A stretch of 64,000 nt of DNA from Flavobacteriaceae bacterium (GTDB lineage: Bacteria; Bacteroidota; Bacteroidia; Flavobacteriales; Flavobacteriaceae): positions 1-64,000 of the forward strand of contig CANCPC010000001.1 of NCBI GenBank assembly GCA_947379965.1, in the 5' to 3' direction. The translations under genes and the position numbers were made by a program. Shown here piece by piece: positions 42,156-52,700 of this stretch (its first letter is position 1; each line of letters starts with the position of its first letter). A model generated the notes under the pieces. The model saw only the letters and a list, made by a program, of their open reading frames with translations, did no database searches and was not told the origin of the DNA.

Positions 42156-42188
42156 CGTCTTTTTGTGTCTGTGTTTACAGGAATTAAA

Positions 42189-43319
42189 CTATTTTAAAAA
42201 TTCTAAAACTGAATCCGTTATAAATTGGATTTGTTCATCGTCTAATTCGGTGTGCATTGGCAACGAAATCACTTCTTTTACTAATTGATTGGTTACTGGA
42301 AAATCTTCTTCTTTGTATCGAGGATCCAAATATGCTTTTTGCAAATGCAACGGAATTGGATAATAAATCGCACATGGAATTCCTTTATCTAGCAAGTGTT
42401 GCATCAATCCATCTCTGTCAGCATTGATGATTCGCAAAGTATATTGGTGAAAAACGTGGCAGTCACAGATATCACAAATGTTTGGTGCAATGATATTTTT
42501 GTTTCCTTCAAAAGCCGCAGTATATTTTCTAGCTGCATTTTGACGAGCTGCATTGTATTCATTTAATAAGGGTAATTTAGCATTCAAAACAGCAGCTTGT
42601 ACACTGTCTAATCTTGAATTTACACCAACCACATCATGATGATAACGTTCGTACATTCCGTGGTTTACGATTCCACGGATTTTGTGCGCTAAAGCATCGT
42701 CATTTGTAAAAATAGCACCGCCATCACCATAACATCCTAGGTTTTTAGATGGGAAAAATGAAGTTGAACCTACATTTCCTATTGTTCCAGCTTTCTTTTT
42801 GGAGCCATCTGAAAATCTGCAATTCGCACCAATAGCTTGTGCATTATCCTCAATAACATACAATTTATGTTCTTTGGCAATAGCCATAATTGCTTCCATA
42901 TTTGCAGCACGGCCAAATAAATGTACCGGAACAATTGCTTTCGTTTTTGGTGTAATCGCTTTTTTGATTCCTTCGATAGAAATATTCATGTTTACCAAAT
43001 CTACATCGACTAAAACTGGCGTAAGTTGCAATAAAGCAATCACTTCAACGGTTGCAGCAAAGGTAAAATCGGCAGTAATTACCTCATCTCCGGGTTTCAA
43101 ATCTAATCCCATCATGGCTATTTGCAAAGCATCGGTTCCGTTTGCGCAAGGAATCACATGCTTTACATCAAGATAATTTTCTAGATTTTTTTGGAATTGG
43201 TGCACTTGTGGTCCGTTGATATAGGTATTGGTATCAAGAACTTCTTGAATGGAAGTATTTACGGCGTCTTTTATTTTATCATATTGACTTTTCAAGTCAA
43301 CCATTTGAATTTTTCTCAT
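42189..43319 (-). CDS. DegT/DnrJ/EryC1/StrS family aminotransferase
   Basis: CANGTDALQIAMM, VIEDNAQAIGA, SFFPSKNLGCYGDGGAI (PLP lysine) motifs. Confidence 0.95.
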   Translation of the reverse strand: MRKIQMVDLKSQYDKIKDAVNTSIQEVLDTNTYINGPQVHQFQKNLENYLDVKHVIPCANGTDALQIAMMGLDLKPGDEVITADFTFAATVEVIALLQLTPVLVDVDLVNMNISIEGIKKAITPKTKAIVPVHLFGRAANMEAIMAIAKEHKLYVIEDNAQAIGANCRFSDGSKKKAGTIGNVGSTSFFPSKNLGCYGDGGAIFTNDDALAHKIRGIVNHGMYERYHHDVVGVNSRLDSVQAAVLNAKLPLLNEYNAARQNAARKYTAAFEGNKNIIAPNICDICDCHVFHQYTLRIINADRDGLMQHLLDKGIPCAIYYPIPLHLQKAYLDPRYKEEDFPVTNQLVKEVISLPMHTELDDEQIQFITDSVLEFLK

Positions 43320-43457
43320 TTATTCTTTGTTTAGGGTTTAAAGTTTCTTGAAACGATGAATGCTTACTTTAAACGAACAACAAAAATAGTTATTAAATGA
43401 ATTTAAACCAATGAAAATAATATAAAGAAAACGTATTTTAGCCACAAATTTTCAACG

Positions 43458-44687
43458 ATGCTTTTCATTTACACTATATTAATTCAAATCGCGGGTTTTT
43501 TATTAAAAATCATCGCTGTATTCAGTCCAAAAATCAAGCTTTTTGTAGATGGACGCAAAGTTGTCTTTGCTACTTTGAAACAGAAAATAAAAAATTCCGA
43601 CAAAACGATTTGGTTTCACGCAGCTTCTCTTGGCGAATATGAACAAGGTTTACCTGTTATCGAAAAAATAAAAACAAAATTTCCAAATCATAAAATTATC
43701 CTCACTTTCTTTTCTCCTTCCGGTTATGAAGTTCGTAAAAACAATTCCGTTGCAGACGTTACGGTTTATTTACCTTTGGATACCAAAAAAAATGCCCAAG
43801 AATTTTTAAAATTGGTTCACCCAGAAATGGTTTTCTTTATCAAATATGAATATTGGCCTAATTATCTGAATGAACTTCGAAAACTTGGAACGCCAACCTA
43901 TTTGATTTCAGGGATTTTTAGAAAAAACCAAACGTTTTTTAAATGGTATGGCAGATTTTATAGAAAAGCACTCGATACGTTTACTTACTTTTTTGTGCAA
44001 AATCAAATTTCAAAAGATTTATTAATACAATTAGGCAAAACCAATGTTGCTATTTCTGGCGATACCCGTTTTGATCGAGTGGCATCCATTTTAGAAAAAG
44101 ACAACATTTTAGATTTTATTTCAGAATTTAAAAACAATACCTTGACAATTGTCATTGGAAGTTCTTGGCCAAAAGACGAAACATTATTGGTAAATTATAT
44201 CAATCAAACTTCCGAAAATGTAAAATTTATTATTGCACCTCACAATATAAAAGCAGAGCAAATACAAGAATTAAAAAATTCCATTACCAAAAAGGCAGTT
44301 CTATTTTCGGAAAAATCGAATAAAAACCTAGCGGAATTTGATGTTTTTATTATTGACACCATCGGGATTTTGACAAAAATTTATAGCTATGCAGATATTG
44401 CCTATGTCGGTGGAGGTTTTGGCAATCCGGGAGTACATAACCTTTTAGAACCCGCAACTTTTGGGGTTCCAATAGTGATCGGACCAAATTTCAGTCATTT
44501 TGCCGAAGCAACTGCTTTAGTGAATATGGAAGGGTGTATTTCTATTTCAAATAAAAACGAACTTCAAGATGCCTTTTCTAATTTAATTGCAAATAATGAT
44601 ATTCGACATGAAAAAGGACACATTTGTAGTACTTTCGTACAAATGAACAAAGGAGCAACAGATATAATAATGAATAAAATTTTATAA
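43458..44687 (+). CDS. waaA: 3-deoxy-D-manno-octulosonic acid transferase
   Basis: WFHAASLGEYEQGLPVI; AYVGGGFGNPGVHNLLEPATFGVPIVIGPN. Confidence 0.95.
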   Translation: MLFIYTILIQIAGFLLKIIAVFSPKIKLFVDGRKVVFATLKQKIKNSDKTIWFHAASLGEYEQGLPVIEKIKTKFPNHKIILTFFSPSGYEVRKNNSVADVTVYLPLDTKKNAQEFLKLVHPEMVFFIKYEYWPNYLNELRKLGTPTYLISGIFRKNQTFFKWYGRFYRKALDTFTYFFVQNQISKDLLIQLGKTNVAISGDTRFDRVASILEKDNILDFISEFKNNTLTIVIGSSWPKDETLLVNYINQTSENVKFIIAPHNIKAEQIQELKNSITKKAVLFSEKSNKNLAEFDVFIIDTIGILTKIYSYADIAYVGGGFGNPGVHNLLEPATFGVPIVIGPNFSHFAEATALVNMEGCISISNKNELQDAFSNLIANNDIRHEKGHICSTFVQMNKGATDIIMNKIL

Positions 44688-44994
44688 TAACACTTACTAT
44701 AGGCAATGCTGTCAAATTTATTTTACGATATAAATAGAATATTTGAAATTTAAATTTTTTATAAAAATTAGGCGTTTAATTAATAAATAAAAAATTAGAG
44801 CGCCAATCTTTAACAAAATCAATAATTATTGAGATATCTCTCACTAATTACAGCAGCTGATACTTTTAGAATATAATAGAATAACCTATACAAATATTGA
44901 TTAATTGTTAGTTTTTTTAGAATTAGAAAGAAAAAAACAATTCATTTTTTTTCAAAAAAAATATAAAAAAATATTTTACCTATTAAAAAATTTA

Positions 44995-45002
44995 TATCTT
45001 TG
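44995..45002 (+). promoter_or_regulatory. Candidate -7 element (TATCTTTG) of the small Ala-rich lipoprotein
   Basis: Matches TAnnTTTG about 37 nt upstream of the ATG. Confidence 0.45.
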
Positions 45003-45039
45003 CCACGAATTAATAATTAACCTTTTATAATAAAGTAAG

Positions 45040-45234
45040 ATGAAAAAAGTATTTTTAAGTTTAGCCGTTGTTGCTGTGTTGACTGTTGTTTCTTGTAAAA
45101 AAGCTGAAGCTCCTGTAGAAGCTGCTCCTGCTGTTGACACTACTGCTGTAGCTGTTGATACTGCTAAAGCTGCTGTTGATACTACTCAAGTTGCTGCTCC
45201 AGCTACTGAAACTGCTGCTACACCAGCTAAGTAA
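45040..45234 (+). CDS. Small Ala/Thr/Val-rich lipoprotein
   Basis: 64 aa; lipobox VVSCKK; low-complexity AVDTTAVAVDTAKAAVDTT; own candidate promoter and terminator. Confidence 0.8.
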   Translation: MKKVFLSLAVVAVLTVVSCKKAEAPVEAAPAVDTTAVAVDTAKAAVDTTQVAAPATETAATPAK

Positions 45235-45253
45235 TTCTAAATTACAAAAAAAT

Positions 45254-45282
45254 AAAGCTACGCGATGCGTAGCTTTTTTTTT
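45254..45282 (+). terminator. Intrinsic terminator after the small lipoprotein gene
   Basis: AAAGCTACGC-GAT-GCGTAGCTTT plus T-tract. Confidence 0.85.
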
Positions 45283-45510
45283 GTGCCTTATATTTCCTAA
45301 ATTAATAGTTTAGTTGTTGAAAATTTTTAAAAAGCGTTATAAAGAAAGAATCATAATCTTAAAGTTTAGATCATTGCTTTTTATTGACTAAATTAAATTT
45401 ACAAACAGATTTCAAAATTGATTTAACAATTTAATCTTGAAAACATTTGGCTGAAAGGCATAAAAAAAACCGCAAAGAATTAACAATTAAGTCTTTACGG
45501 TTTAACTAAG

Positions 45511-45596
45511 TACTCAGAGCGGGACTTGAACCCGCACGAACATTGCTGTTCACTGGATTTTAAGTCCAGCGTGTCTACCAATTTCACCATCCGAGC
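45511..45596 (-). tRNA. tRNA-Leu (TAA anticodon)
   Basis: 86 nt with long variable arm; CTGGA-CTTAAAA-TCCAG anticodon arm; GGTTCAAGTCC T-arm. Confidence 0.92.
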
Positions 45597-45609
45597 AGTA
45601 TGGTTTTTG

Positions 45610-45682
45610 AGCGAAAAACGGGGCTCGAACCCGCGACCTCGACCTTGGCAAGGTCGCGCTCTACCAACTGAGCTATTTTCGC
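45610..45682 (-). tRNA. tRNA-Gly (GCC anticodon)
   Basis: Reverse complement GCGAAAATAGCTCAGTTGGTAGAGC..TTGCCAA..GGTTCGAGCCCCGTTTTTCGCT. Confidence 0.94.
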
Positions 45683-45828
45683 ATATTCAATCTTAAATAG
45701 AGCACAATACTTGTGCCATATTGCGGATGCAAATTTAATACATTAATTCGATTACACAAGCCTTTTTTGCAAAAAATATGAAGATAAAAGTTAACGTTCT
45801 GAAAACCTAAACTTTAAAAAAAATAATG

Positions 45829-48435
45829 CTATTTTTTAGTCAACATCCTTTTAATTTCGTTTAGTTTCATTAAAGCTTCCATCGGAGTAATTGTATTAAT
45901 ATCTAAACCTAAAATTTCTTCTTTTATTTCCTCAAGTAATGGATCGTCTAGATTAAAGAAACTCATTTGCATTTCATCTTTATTCGACTTGATTCCGTTC
46001 AATACTTCGCTTGAATGTTCTTTTTCTAACTTTTTTAATAATTTCTGAGCTTTCAGAATGACAATTTGCGGCATTCCTGCCATTTTAGCCACGTGAATTC
46101 CAAAACTATGCGCACTTCCTCCTTTAACTAATTTACGAATGAAAAGCACTGTATCTTTTAGTTCTTTTACTGAGACATTATAATTTTGGATTCGGGTTAA
46201 AGATTCACTCATCTCATTCAACTCGTGATAATGAGTTGCAAACAGTGTTTTGGGTTTCGAAGGATGCTCGTGAAGAAACTCGGCAATAGCCCATGCAATA
46301 GAAATACCGTCATATGTGCTTGTTCCTCGACCTATTTCATCCAACAAAACTAAACTTCGATCTGAAATATTATTCAAGATAGAAGCTGTTTCGTTCATTT
46401 CGACCATAAAAGTAGATTCCCCCATCGAAATATTGTCACTTGCCCCTACTCTAGTAAAAATTTTATCTACTATTCCCATTCTTACGCTATCCGCGGGAAC
46501 AAAACTTCCCATTTGAGCCAATAGAACTATTAAGGCCGTTTGACGTAAAATAGCTGACTTTCCAGACATATTGGGACCAGTAATCATAATTAATTGTTGT
46601 GTTTCTCTATCCAAAAAAACATCATTAGCAATATAGGGAATACCAACAGGTAATTGTCTTTCGATAACAGGATGTCTTCCGTTTTTGATATCCATTTCGA
46701 AAGTATCGTCAAGATATGGGCAAACATATTTGTTTTCGATGGCTAGTTGAGTGAAAGAACATAAGCAATCCAATTGTGCCACAAAATTAGCATTCATTTG
46801 AACTGGTTTTATGTACGTAGATATCCAACTAACCAATTGTTCGAATAATTCGGATTCAATTTTGTGAATTTTTTCTTCGGCACCGAGAATTTTTGTTTCA
46901 TATTCTTTTAATTCTTCGGTAATATAACGCTCTGCATTAACTAAAGTTTGCTTTCGAATCCATTCTGGCGGGACTTTATCTTTGTGAGTATTTCGAACTT
47001 CAATGTAATAACCAAACACATTATTAAATGATATTTTCAAGGATGAAATTCCTGTACGTTGTGATTCGCGTTTTTCAATTCCTTCTAAAAATTCTTTTCC
47101 CGAAGTAGAAATTGCTCGTAAATCATCGAGTTCTTGATGGATTCCTTTGGCAATGACATTTCCTTTGGCTACAGCCACAGGAGCATCTTGATTTAAAGTA
47201 GATTTTATTTTTTCACGCAATAAATCACAACTATGTAGACTATCTCCAATAGTTTTAACGGCTTCTTGCGGACTTTGTAAAGCCAATGTTTTTATTGGAA
47301 TAATTGCATCTAAAGATTCTTTTAGGCTAACTATTTCTCTTGGAGAAACTTTTCCCGTTGCAATTTTCGATATCAAACGCTCTAAATCCGAAATTTGTTT
47401 TATTTGTTGTTGAATTCCGTTTAGAACTTCACGATTTTCATTCAGATACACAACCACCTGATGGCGATTTCTAATTTTGTTTTTGTCTTTTAAAGGCAAA
47501 GCCAACCATCTTTTGAGCAAACGACCTCCCATTGGCGAAAGTGTTTTATCAATAATATCAAGAAGCGTAACCGCGTTAGGATTGTAACTATGGTATAATT
47601 CGAGATTGCGAATTGTAAAACGATCCATCCATACGTATTCGTCCTCGGCAATGCGTTGTATAGTCGTAATATGCTGTAATTTATTATGTTGTGTTTCAGA
47701 TAAATAATACAAAATCGCCCCAGAAGCTATAATTCCTTCCTGCAATTCCTCGATTCCAAAACCTTTAAGCGATACCGTTTGAAAATGTTTTGTAAGGGTT
47801 TCAAAGGCATAATCTCCTTTGTAAATCCAATCTTCTAAATAAAAATTATGATAATCATCACCAAAAGTTTCCCGAAAAAGGTTTTTGTTATTTTTAGGAA
47901 TAAGTACTTCACTTGGATTAAAATTTTGAAGTAACTTATCAATATATTCTGCATTACCTTGAGACGTTAAAAATTCCCCTGTGGAAATATCTAAAAAAGA
48001 AATCCCAATTGATTTATTGGCAAAAAATAGTGCTGCCAAAAAGTTATTTGTTTTAGAACTTAAAACCTCATCATTCATCGAAACACCAGGAGTCACTAAT
48101 TCAGTAACGCCTCGTTTTACAATAGTTTTAGTCATTTTTGGATCTTCAAGTTGGTCACAAATTGCTACCCGCAGTCCAGCTTTTACCAATTTTGGCAAAT
48201 AGGTATTAATGGAATGATGTGGAAAACCTGCCAGAGCAGTTTCTGTTTCGGAACCGGCCCCTCTTTTGGTTAATGTTATTCCAAGAATTTTAGATGCGCG
48301 AACAGCATCTTCGCCAAAAGTTTCATAAAAATCACCCACTCGAAACAACAAACAAGCATCAGGATATTTCCTTTTAATCTCGTTATATTGCTTCATTAAA
48401 GGGGTTTCTTTGACTATTTTTTCTTTAGATGACAA
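45829..48435 (-). CDS. mutS: DNA mismatch repair protein MutS
   Basis: FRVGDFYETFGEDA mismatch-binding motif; TGPNMSGKSAILRQ Walker A; LLDEIGRGTSTYDG Walker B. Confidence 0.98.
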   Translation of the reverse strand: MSSKEKIVKETPLMKQYNEIKRKYPDACLLFRVGDFYETFGEDAVRASKILGITLTKRGAGSETETALAGFPHHSINTYLPKLVKAGLRVAICDQLEDPKMTKTIVKRGVTELVTPGVSMNDEVLSSKTNNFLAALFFANKSIGISFLDISTGEFLTSQGNAEYIDKLLQNFNPSEVLIPKNNKNLFRETFGDDYHNFYLEDWIYKGDYAFETLTKHFQTVSLKGFGIEELQEGIIASGAILYYLSETQHNKLQHITTIQRIAEDEYVWMDRFTIRNLELYHSYNPNAVTLLDIIDKTLSPMGGRLLKRWLALPLKDKNKIRNRHQVVVYLNENREVLNGIQQQIKQISDLERLISKIATGKVSPREIVSLKESLDAIIPIKTLALQSPQEAVKTIGDSLHSCDLLREKIKSTLNQDAPVAVAKGNVIAKGIHQELDDLRAISTSGKEFLEGIEKRESQRTGISSLKISFNNVFGYYIEVRNTHKDKVPPEWIRKQTLVNAERYITEELKEYETKILGAEEKIHKIESELFEQLVSWISTYIKPVQMNANFVAQLDCLCSFTQLAIENKYVCPYLDDTFEMDIKNGRHPVIERQLPVGIPYIANDVFLDRETQQLIMITGPNMSGKSAILRQTALIVLLAQMGSFVPADSVRMGIVDKIFTRVGASDNISMGESTFMVEMNETASILNNISDRSLVLLDEIGRGTSTYDGISIAWAIAEFLHEHPSKPKTLFATHYHELNEMSESLTRIQNYNVSVKELKDTVLFIRKLVKGGSAHSFGIHVAKMAGMPQIVILKAQKLLKKLEKEHSSEVLNGIKSNKDEMQMSFFNLDDPLLEEIKEEILGLDINTITPMEALMKLNEIKRMLTKK

Positions 48436-48565
48436 AACTTACTATTTAAAATTTACTAGAAAGCGAATTTATAGATTTTATGGTGAATAATTATCACTCA
48501 TGAAATTTAAAATATTTATAAACTATATTTAAGAGAAATTTAGCATAGATTTTTAATTTTTTGTA

Positions 48566-48573
48566 TAAATTTG
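48566..48573 (+). promoter_or_regulatory. Candidate -7 element (TAAATTTG) of the DUF1573 gene
   Basis: Matches TAnnTTTG 26 nt upstream of the ATG. Confidence 0.4.
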
Positions 48574-48598
48574 TACAACTAACATAAAAAAAATAAAG

Positions 48599-49072
48599 AT
48601 GAAAAAAATAGTTACACTTTCAATTGCGCTTTTAGGATTTGCTTTTTCGAATGCACAAGAAACTGCAAAAATTTCAAAACCAACAAAAAAAGCAACTGTA
48701 AAAACTGCCGTTGTATCTAAAGTAGAAGGAGCTGGAATGGTTTTTGACACAGAAACAATAGATTACGGAACCATTGCACATAACTCTGAACCAAACCGTA
48801 AATTTGAATTTACTAACAATGGCAACAAAGCATTAATCATCACAAATACTCAAGGATCTTGTGGATGTACAGTACCTACAACTCCTAAAGAACCAATCGC
48901 ACCAGGTGCAAGAGGAGTTATTGGCGTAAGATATGCTACAGACAGAGTAGGTCCTTTTGAAAAAACAGTTACTGTTTCATCTAATGCTGAAGGAATGCCA
49001 TCAAAACAACTTAAAATCAAAGGTACTGTTTTACCAGATCCAACTCCTGCAACTCCTGCAACAAAAAGCTAA
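48599..49072 (+). CDS. DUF1573 domain-containing exported protein
   Basis: Signal peptide; IDYGTIAHNSEPNRKFEFTNNGNKALIITNTQGSCGCTVP. Confidence 0.92.
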   Translation: MKKIVTLSIALLGFAFSNAQETAKISKPTKKATVKTAVVSKVEGAGMVFDTETIDYGTIAHNSEPNRKFEFTNNGNKALIITNTQGSCGCTVPTTPKEPIAPGARGVIGVRYATDRVGPFEKTVTVSSNAEGMPSKQLKIKGTVLPDPTPATPATKS

Positions 49073-49092
49073 ATTCTTTAAAGAATTAACAT

Positions 49093-49125
49093 AAAGGCTT
49101 CCTAAAACTAGGAAGCCTTTTTTAT
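49093..49125 (+). terminator. Intrinsic terminator after the DUF1573 gene
   Basis: AAAGGCTTCCT ... AGGAAGCCTTT hairpin with T-tract. Confidence 0.8.
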
Positions 49126-49142
49126 AACTTACAACTACTACG

Positions 49143-49679
49143 ATGCGAAAGCTAGAAAACAGCGAACTCGAGAGAAAATCTATAGAAGCTTTTAAAGAAG
49201 CTGAAAAAACACCAATTAGCATTGTTTTAGATGATATTAGGAGTTTACATAATATCGGTTCAGTATTTAGAACTGCAGATGCTTTTTTGATTGAAAAAAT
49301 ATATTTATGCGGCATAACAGCAATTCCTCCCAACAAGGAAATTAATAAAACTGCACTTGGCGCTACCGAAACAGTTTCATGGGAATATAATCCCGATGTT
49401 CTAGAAATTATCAAAAAGCTAAAAGAAGAAAATATAGCGGTACTTGCTATCGAACAAGTAGAAAATTCAATTTTTCTACAAGACTATAAAATAGAAAAAA
49501 ATAAAAAATACGCCTTAGTTTTCGGAAACGAGGTGCATGGGGTTTCTCAAGAAGCTGTTGCAATATGCAATGGCAGCATCGAAATTCCGCAATTAGGAAC
49601 CAAACATTCTTTGAACATTTCGGTTAGTGCAGGAATAGTGGTTTGGGATTTATTTAAAAAAATGAAATGGAATTTGTAG
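49143..49679 (+). CDS. TrmH/SpoU-family RNA methyltransferase
   Basis: LDDIRSLHNIGSVFRTADAF, LVFGNEVHGVSQEA, IEIPQLGTKHSLNISVSAGIV motifs. Confidence 0.95.
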   Translation: MRKLENSELERKSIEAFKEAEKTPISIVLDDIRSLHNIGSVFRTADAFLIEKIYLCGITAIPPNKEINKTALGATETVSWEYNPDVLEIIKKLKEENIAVLAIEQVENSIFLQDYKIEKNKKYALVFGNEVHGVSQEAVAICNGSIEIPQLGTKHSLNISVSAGIVVWDLFKKMKWNL

Positions 49680-49727
49680 ATTTAACTCATAATTGACCTA
49701 ATTATTTTTTTTGTAAATTAATCTGTT

Positions 49728-52700
49728 ATGAAAAAACTACTTTTTGTTGTTTTATTATTATCTAATTTTTTTGGACACTCTCAATATACATTAATACCAG
49801 ATATTAATTTTGAAAAAGCATTAATTAATAGACTTATTGACACCGGTATACCTGACGGAAAAGTACAAACTTCAAATATTATTGGATTGACTGATTTGAG
49901 TTTGACTGGAGAAAACATTACAAATTTAACTGGCATACAAAGTTTTGTTAGCTTAAAAAATTTACAGTGTGGCCAAAATTTATTTACTAGTATCGACCTA
50001 TCAAAAAACACTTCTTTGGAAAATTTAGATTGTACGATTAATAAATTAACTAGTTTAGATATTAGCAAAAATTTAAAGTTGACCAATTTGGCTTGTGAAG
50101 GCAGTCCATTAACAAACCTAGATGTTTCAAAAAATACCGCCTTGAAATACTTAAATTGTGGAGGAAGTCAATTAACATCCCTAGATGTTTCTAAAAATAC
50201 AGCTCTGGGATTGTTAATTTGCAGAAATAATCAATTGACAAGTTTAGATGTTTCAAATAATAAATCACTGCTTTATCTTGAATGTTTTTATAATAATTTA
50301 ATCCATCTAAATTTAAAAAACGGGAATAATGTTGCAATGGGAGAAGGAGGGGTATTATTACAATTTAATCCAAACCTAAGCTGCGTACAAGTTGACAACA
50401 AAGCGTATTCTGATGCAAATTGGTCAACACGTAAAGACGCTACAACCAGTTTTTCTGAAGATTGCAGCAAAATAGCCGCTATAGCTCCGCCAATAATTAC
50501 TGCAACAGGAAATCAAACTTATTGCCCAGGAACTTCTTTACCTATTGTCGAAAATATATCAATAACAAACGACCCGTCAGAACCATCAACAGATGCTATT
50601 TATATTCAAATATCTTCAGGTTATATTATAGGCCAAGATCAATTAATATTAGCTAATGCAGGCTTACACTCTTCGATTACAACAAGCTGGGATGCTAATG
50701 CAGGAAAACTAAAATTATATAGTCCTAGTGGCGCTAAAATTCTATACAAAGATTTTGAAACTGCAATTAAAGATGTTCAATTTAGTAGTTTTTCCGCAAC
50801 AGCTTCTGGAATACGATCCTTTTCAATAACTATTGGTCAAGCGAACTATTTACCGAGAAACAAACATTTTTATCGATACATTTCTAGCCCAGGTATCTAT
50901 TGGAAGGATGCTAAAGTAGAAGCTGAATCCCAAGCAAAATATTATTATGGATTACATGGCTATTTAGCAACACTAACATCTGCAGATGAAGCTCAATTAT
51001 CAGGAACACAAGCACTGGGCACTGGGTGGATTGGCGGTAGTGATGAAGCAGAAGAAGGAACTTGGAAATGGGTAACAGGTCCTGAAGGATTAGAAAACGG
51101 AGGAACAGGTACGGTTTTTTGGTATGGAACAAATTCAGGATATAGTCCAAGTCCAATCAATTTTGCCTTTTGGAATAATAATGAACCCAATGATTCTAAT
51201 GGTAGCTTAAATGGAATTGGTGAAGATTACGCACATATTACCAACCCGAATTTGTCAGGAGCAATAAGAGGATCTTGGAATGATTTACCTAATACAGGAG
51301 GTTCTGGTTTATATGCTCCACAAGGATATATTGTAGAATATGGAGGAATTATTCCTGGCGATGTTGATGATATTCATATTTCTGCAAGTACTTCTTTAAC
51401 AATAGCAAAAATTACAACTATAACTCCAAATGTTACCATTTGTGAAACATCAACTACTATGCTTCAAGCGAGTTCTACAACTGGAGTAATAAACTGGTAT
51501 GATGCTGCAACTGGTGGAAACTTATTAAAAAACAATAGTTCAAATTATACAACTCCTCCACTCTCCACAACAACTACTTTTTTTGTTGACAATGGTTGTT
51601 CTGTTAGAAAGCCAATCACAGTAACTGTCGAACCATTACCTATTGCAAATATTGTAACAATCCCCAGAAAATGTGATGACAATCAAGATGGAATAGTCAC
51701 TTTTGACACAAGCAATCTTGAATCAAATTTATTAAACGGACAAAGTCTTTCTAATGTTAGCGTTTCTTATTTTGACCAAAATAATGCAACATTACCAAGT
51801 CCATTTCCTGCTAGTTTCACAACAAAATCGCAAATTATAAAAGCCGTTATAACAAACAAAACGAGTTTAAAATGTTCGGCAGCAACAAATATTCAATTTA
51901 TTGTAGATGTATTACCACAAGCTTTTAGTGTTCCCGCATCATTAACAACAACATGTGATGACGAACCAAACCCAATAAATCAAGACGGAAAATTTGCATT
52001 CGACACATCGACATTCGAATCAATACTATTAGGAACTCAAAGTGGAATGGAGGTAACTTATACTTTACAAAACGGAACTATACTTTCTACTTTATCACCC
52101 ACTTTTGTAACAGGAACACAAGATGTTTTAGTAACCGTTACAAATCCATCAAATACAAACTGCACCGCAACAACAACTTTACATTTTGTCGTAAATCCTT
52201 TGCCTATTGTCAATGATGTAACTATCATTCAATGCGATAGTGATTTGGTCCCTGACGGGAAAACTTTTTTTAATTTGAATGTAAAAAATGATCAAATTTC
52301 TACAAATTATATAAACGAGGATTTTACCTTTTACACTTCACAATCAGGAGCTAATATAGGAATACTTTCGCCCGATTTAATTCTAAATGAATTAGCTTTC
52401 GAAAACACAACTGCATCGATAATGGAAGTATGGACGAGAGTCACCAATAAAATTACAGGTTGTTTTAGTATTGCTAAATTAATATTAAAAGTTCCAGCAA
52501 CTAATCTTCTGTCCACTTATAAAATTGAAGTTCCGCCTGTTTGTGATGATTTTATAGACTCTAATAACGATAATAGAGATGGGATTTCAACTTTTGATTT
52601 TTACTGGACAAAAGCAAAAATATTAGAACAACTGGCAAATCAAAATTACACAATAAATTACTTTCGTAACAAAATCGATGCCTTATCTCAACTCAATCCT

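Noticed and set aside
42094-42288. 64-aa plus ORF spanning the REP-like palindrome
   Set aside because: Mostly encoded by repeat sequence and antisense to the DegT aminotransferase end; no domain.
45511-45682. Possible prophage or genomic island attachment at the tRNA-Leu/tRNA-Gly pair
   Set aside because: No integrase, direct att repeats or foreign cargo on either side; flanked by mutS and a normal small gene.
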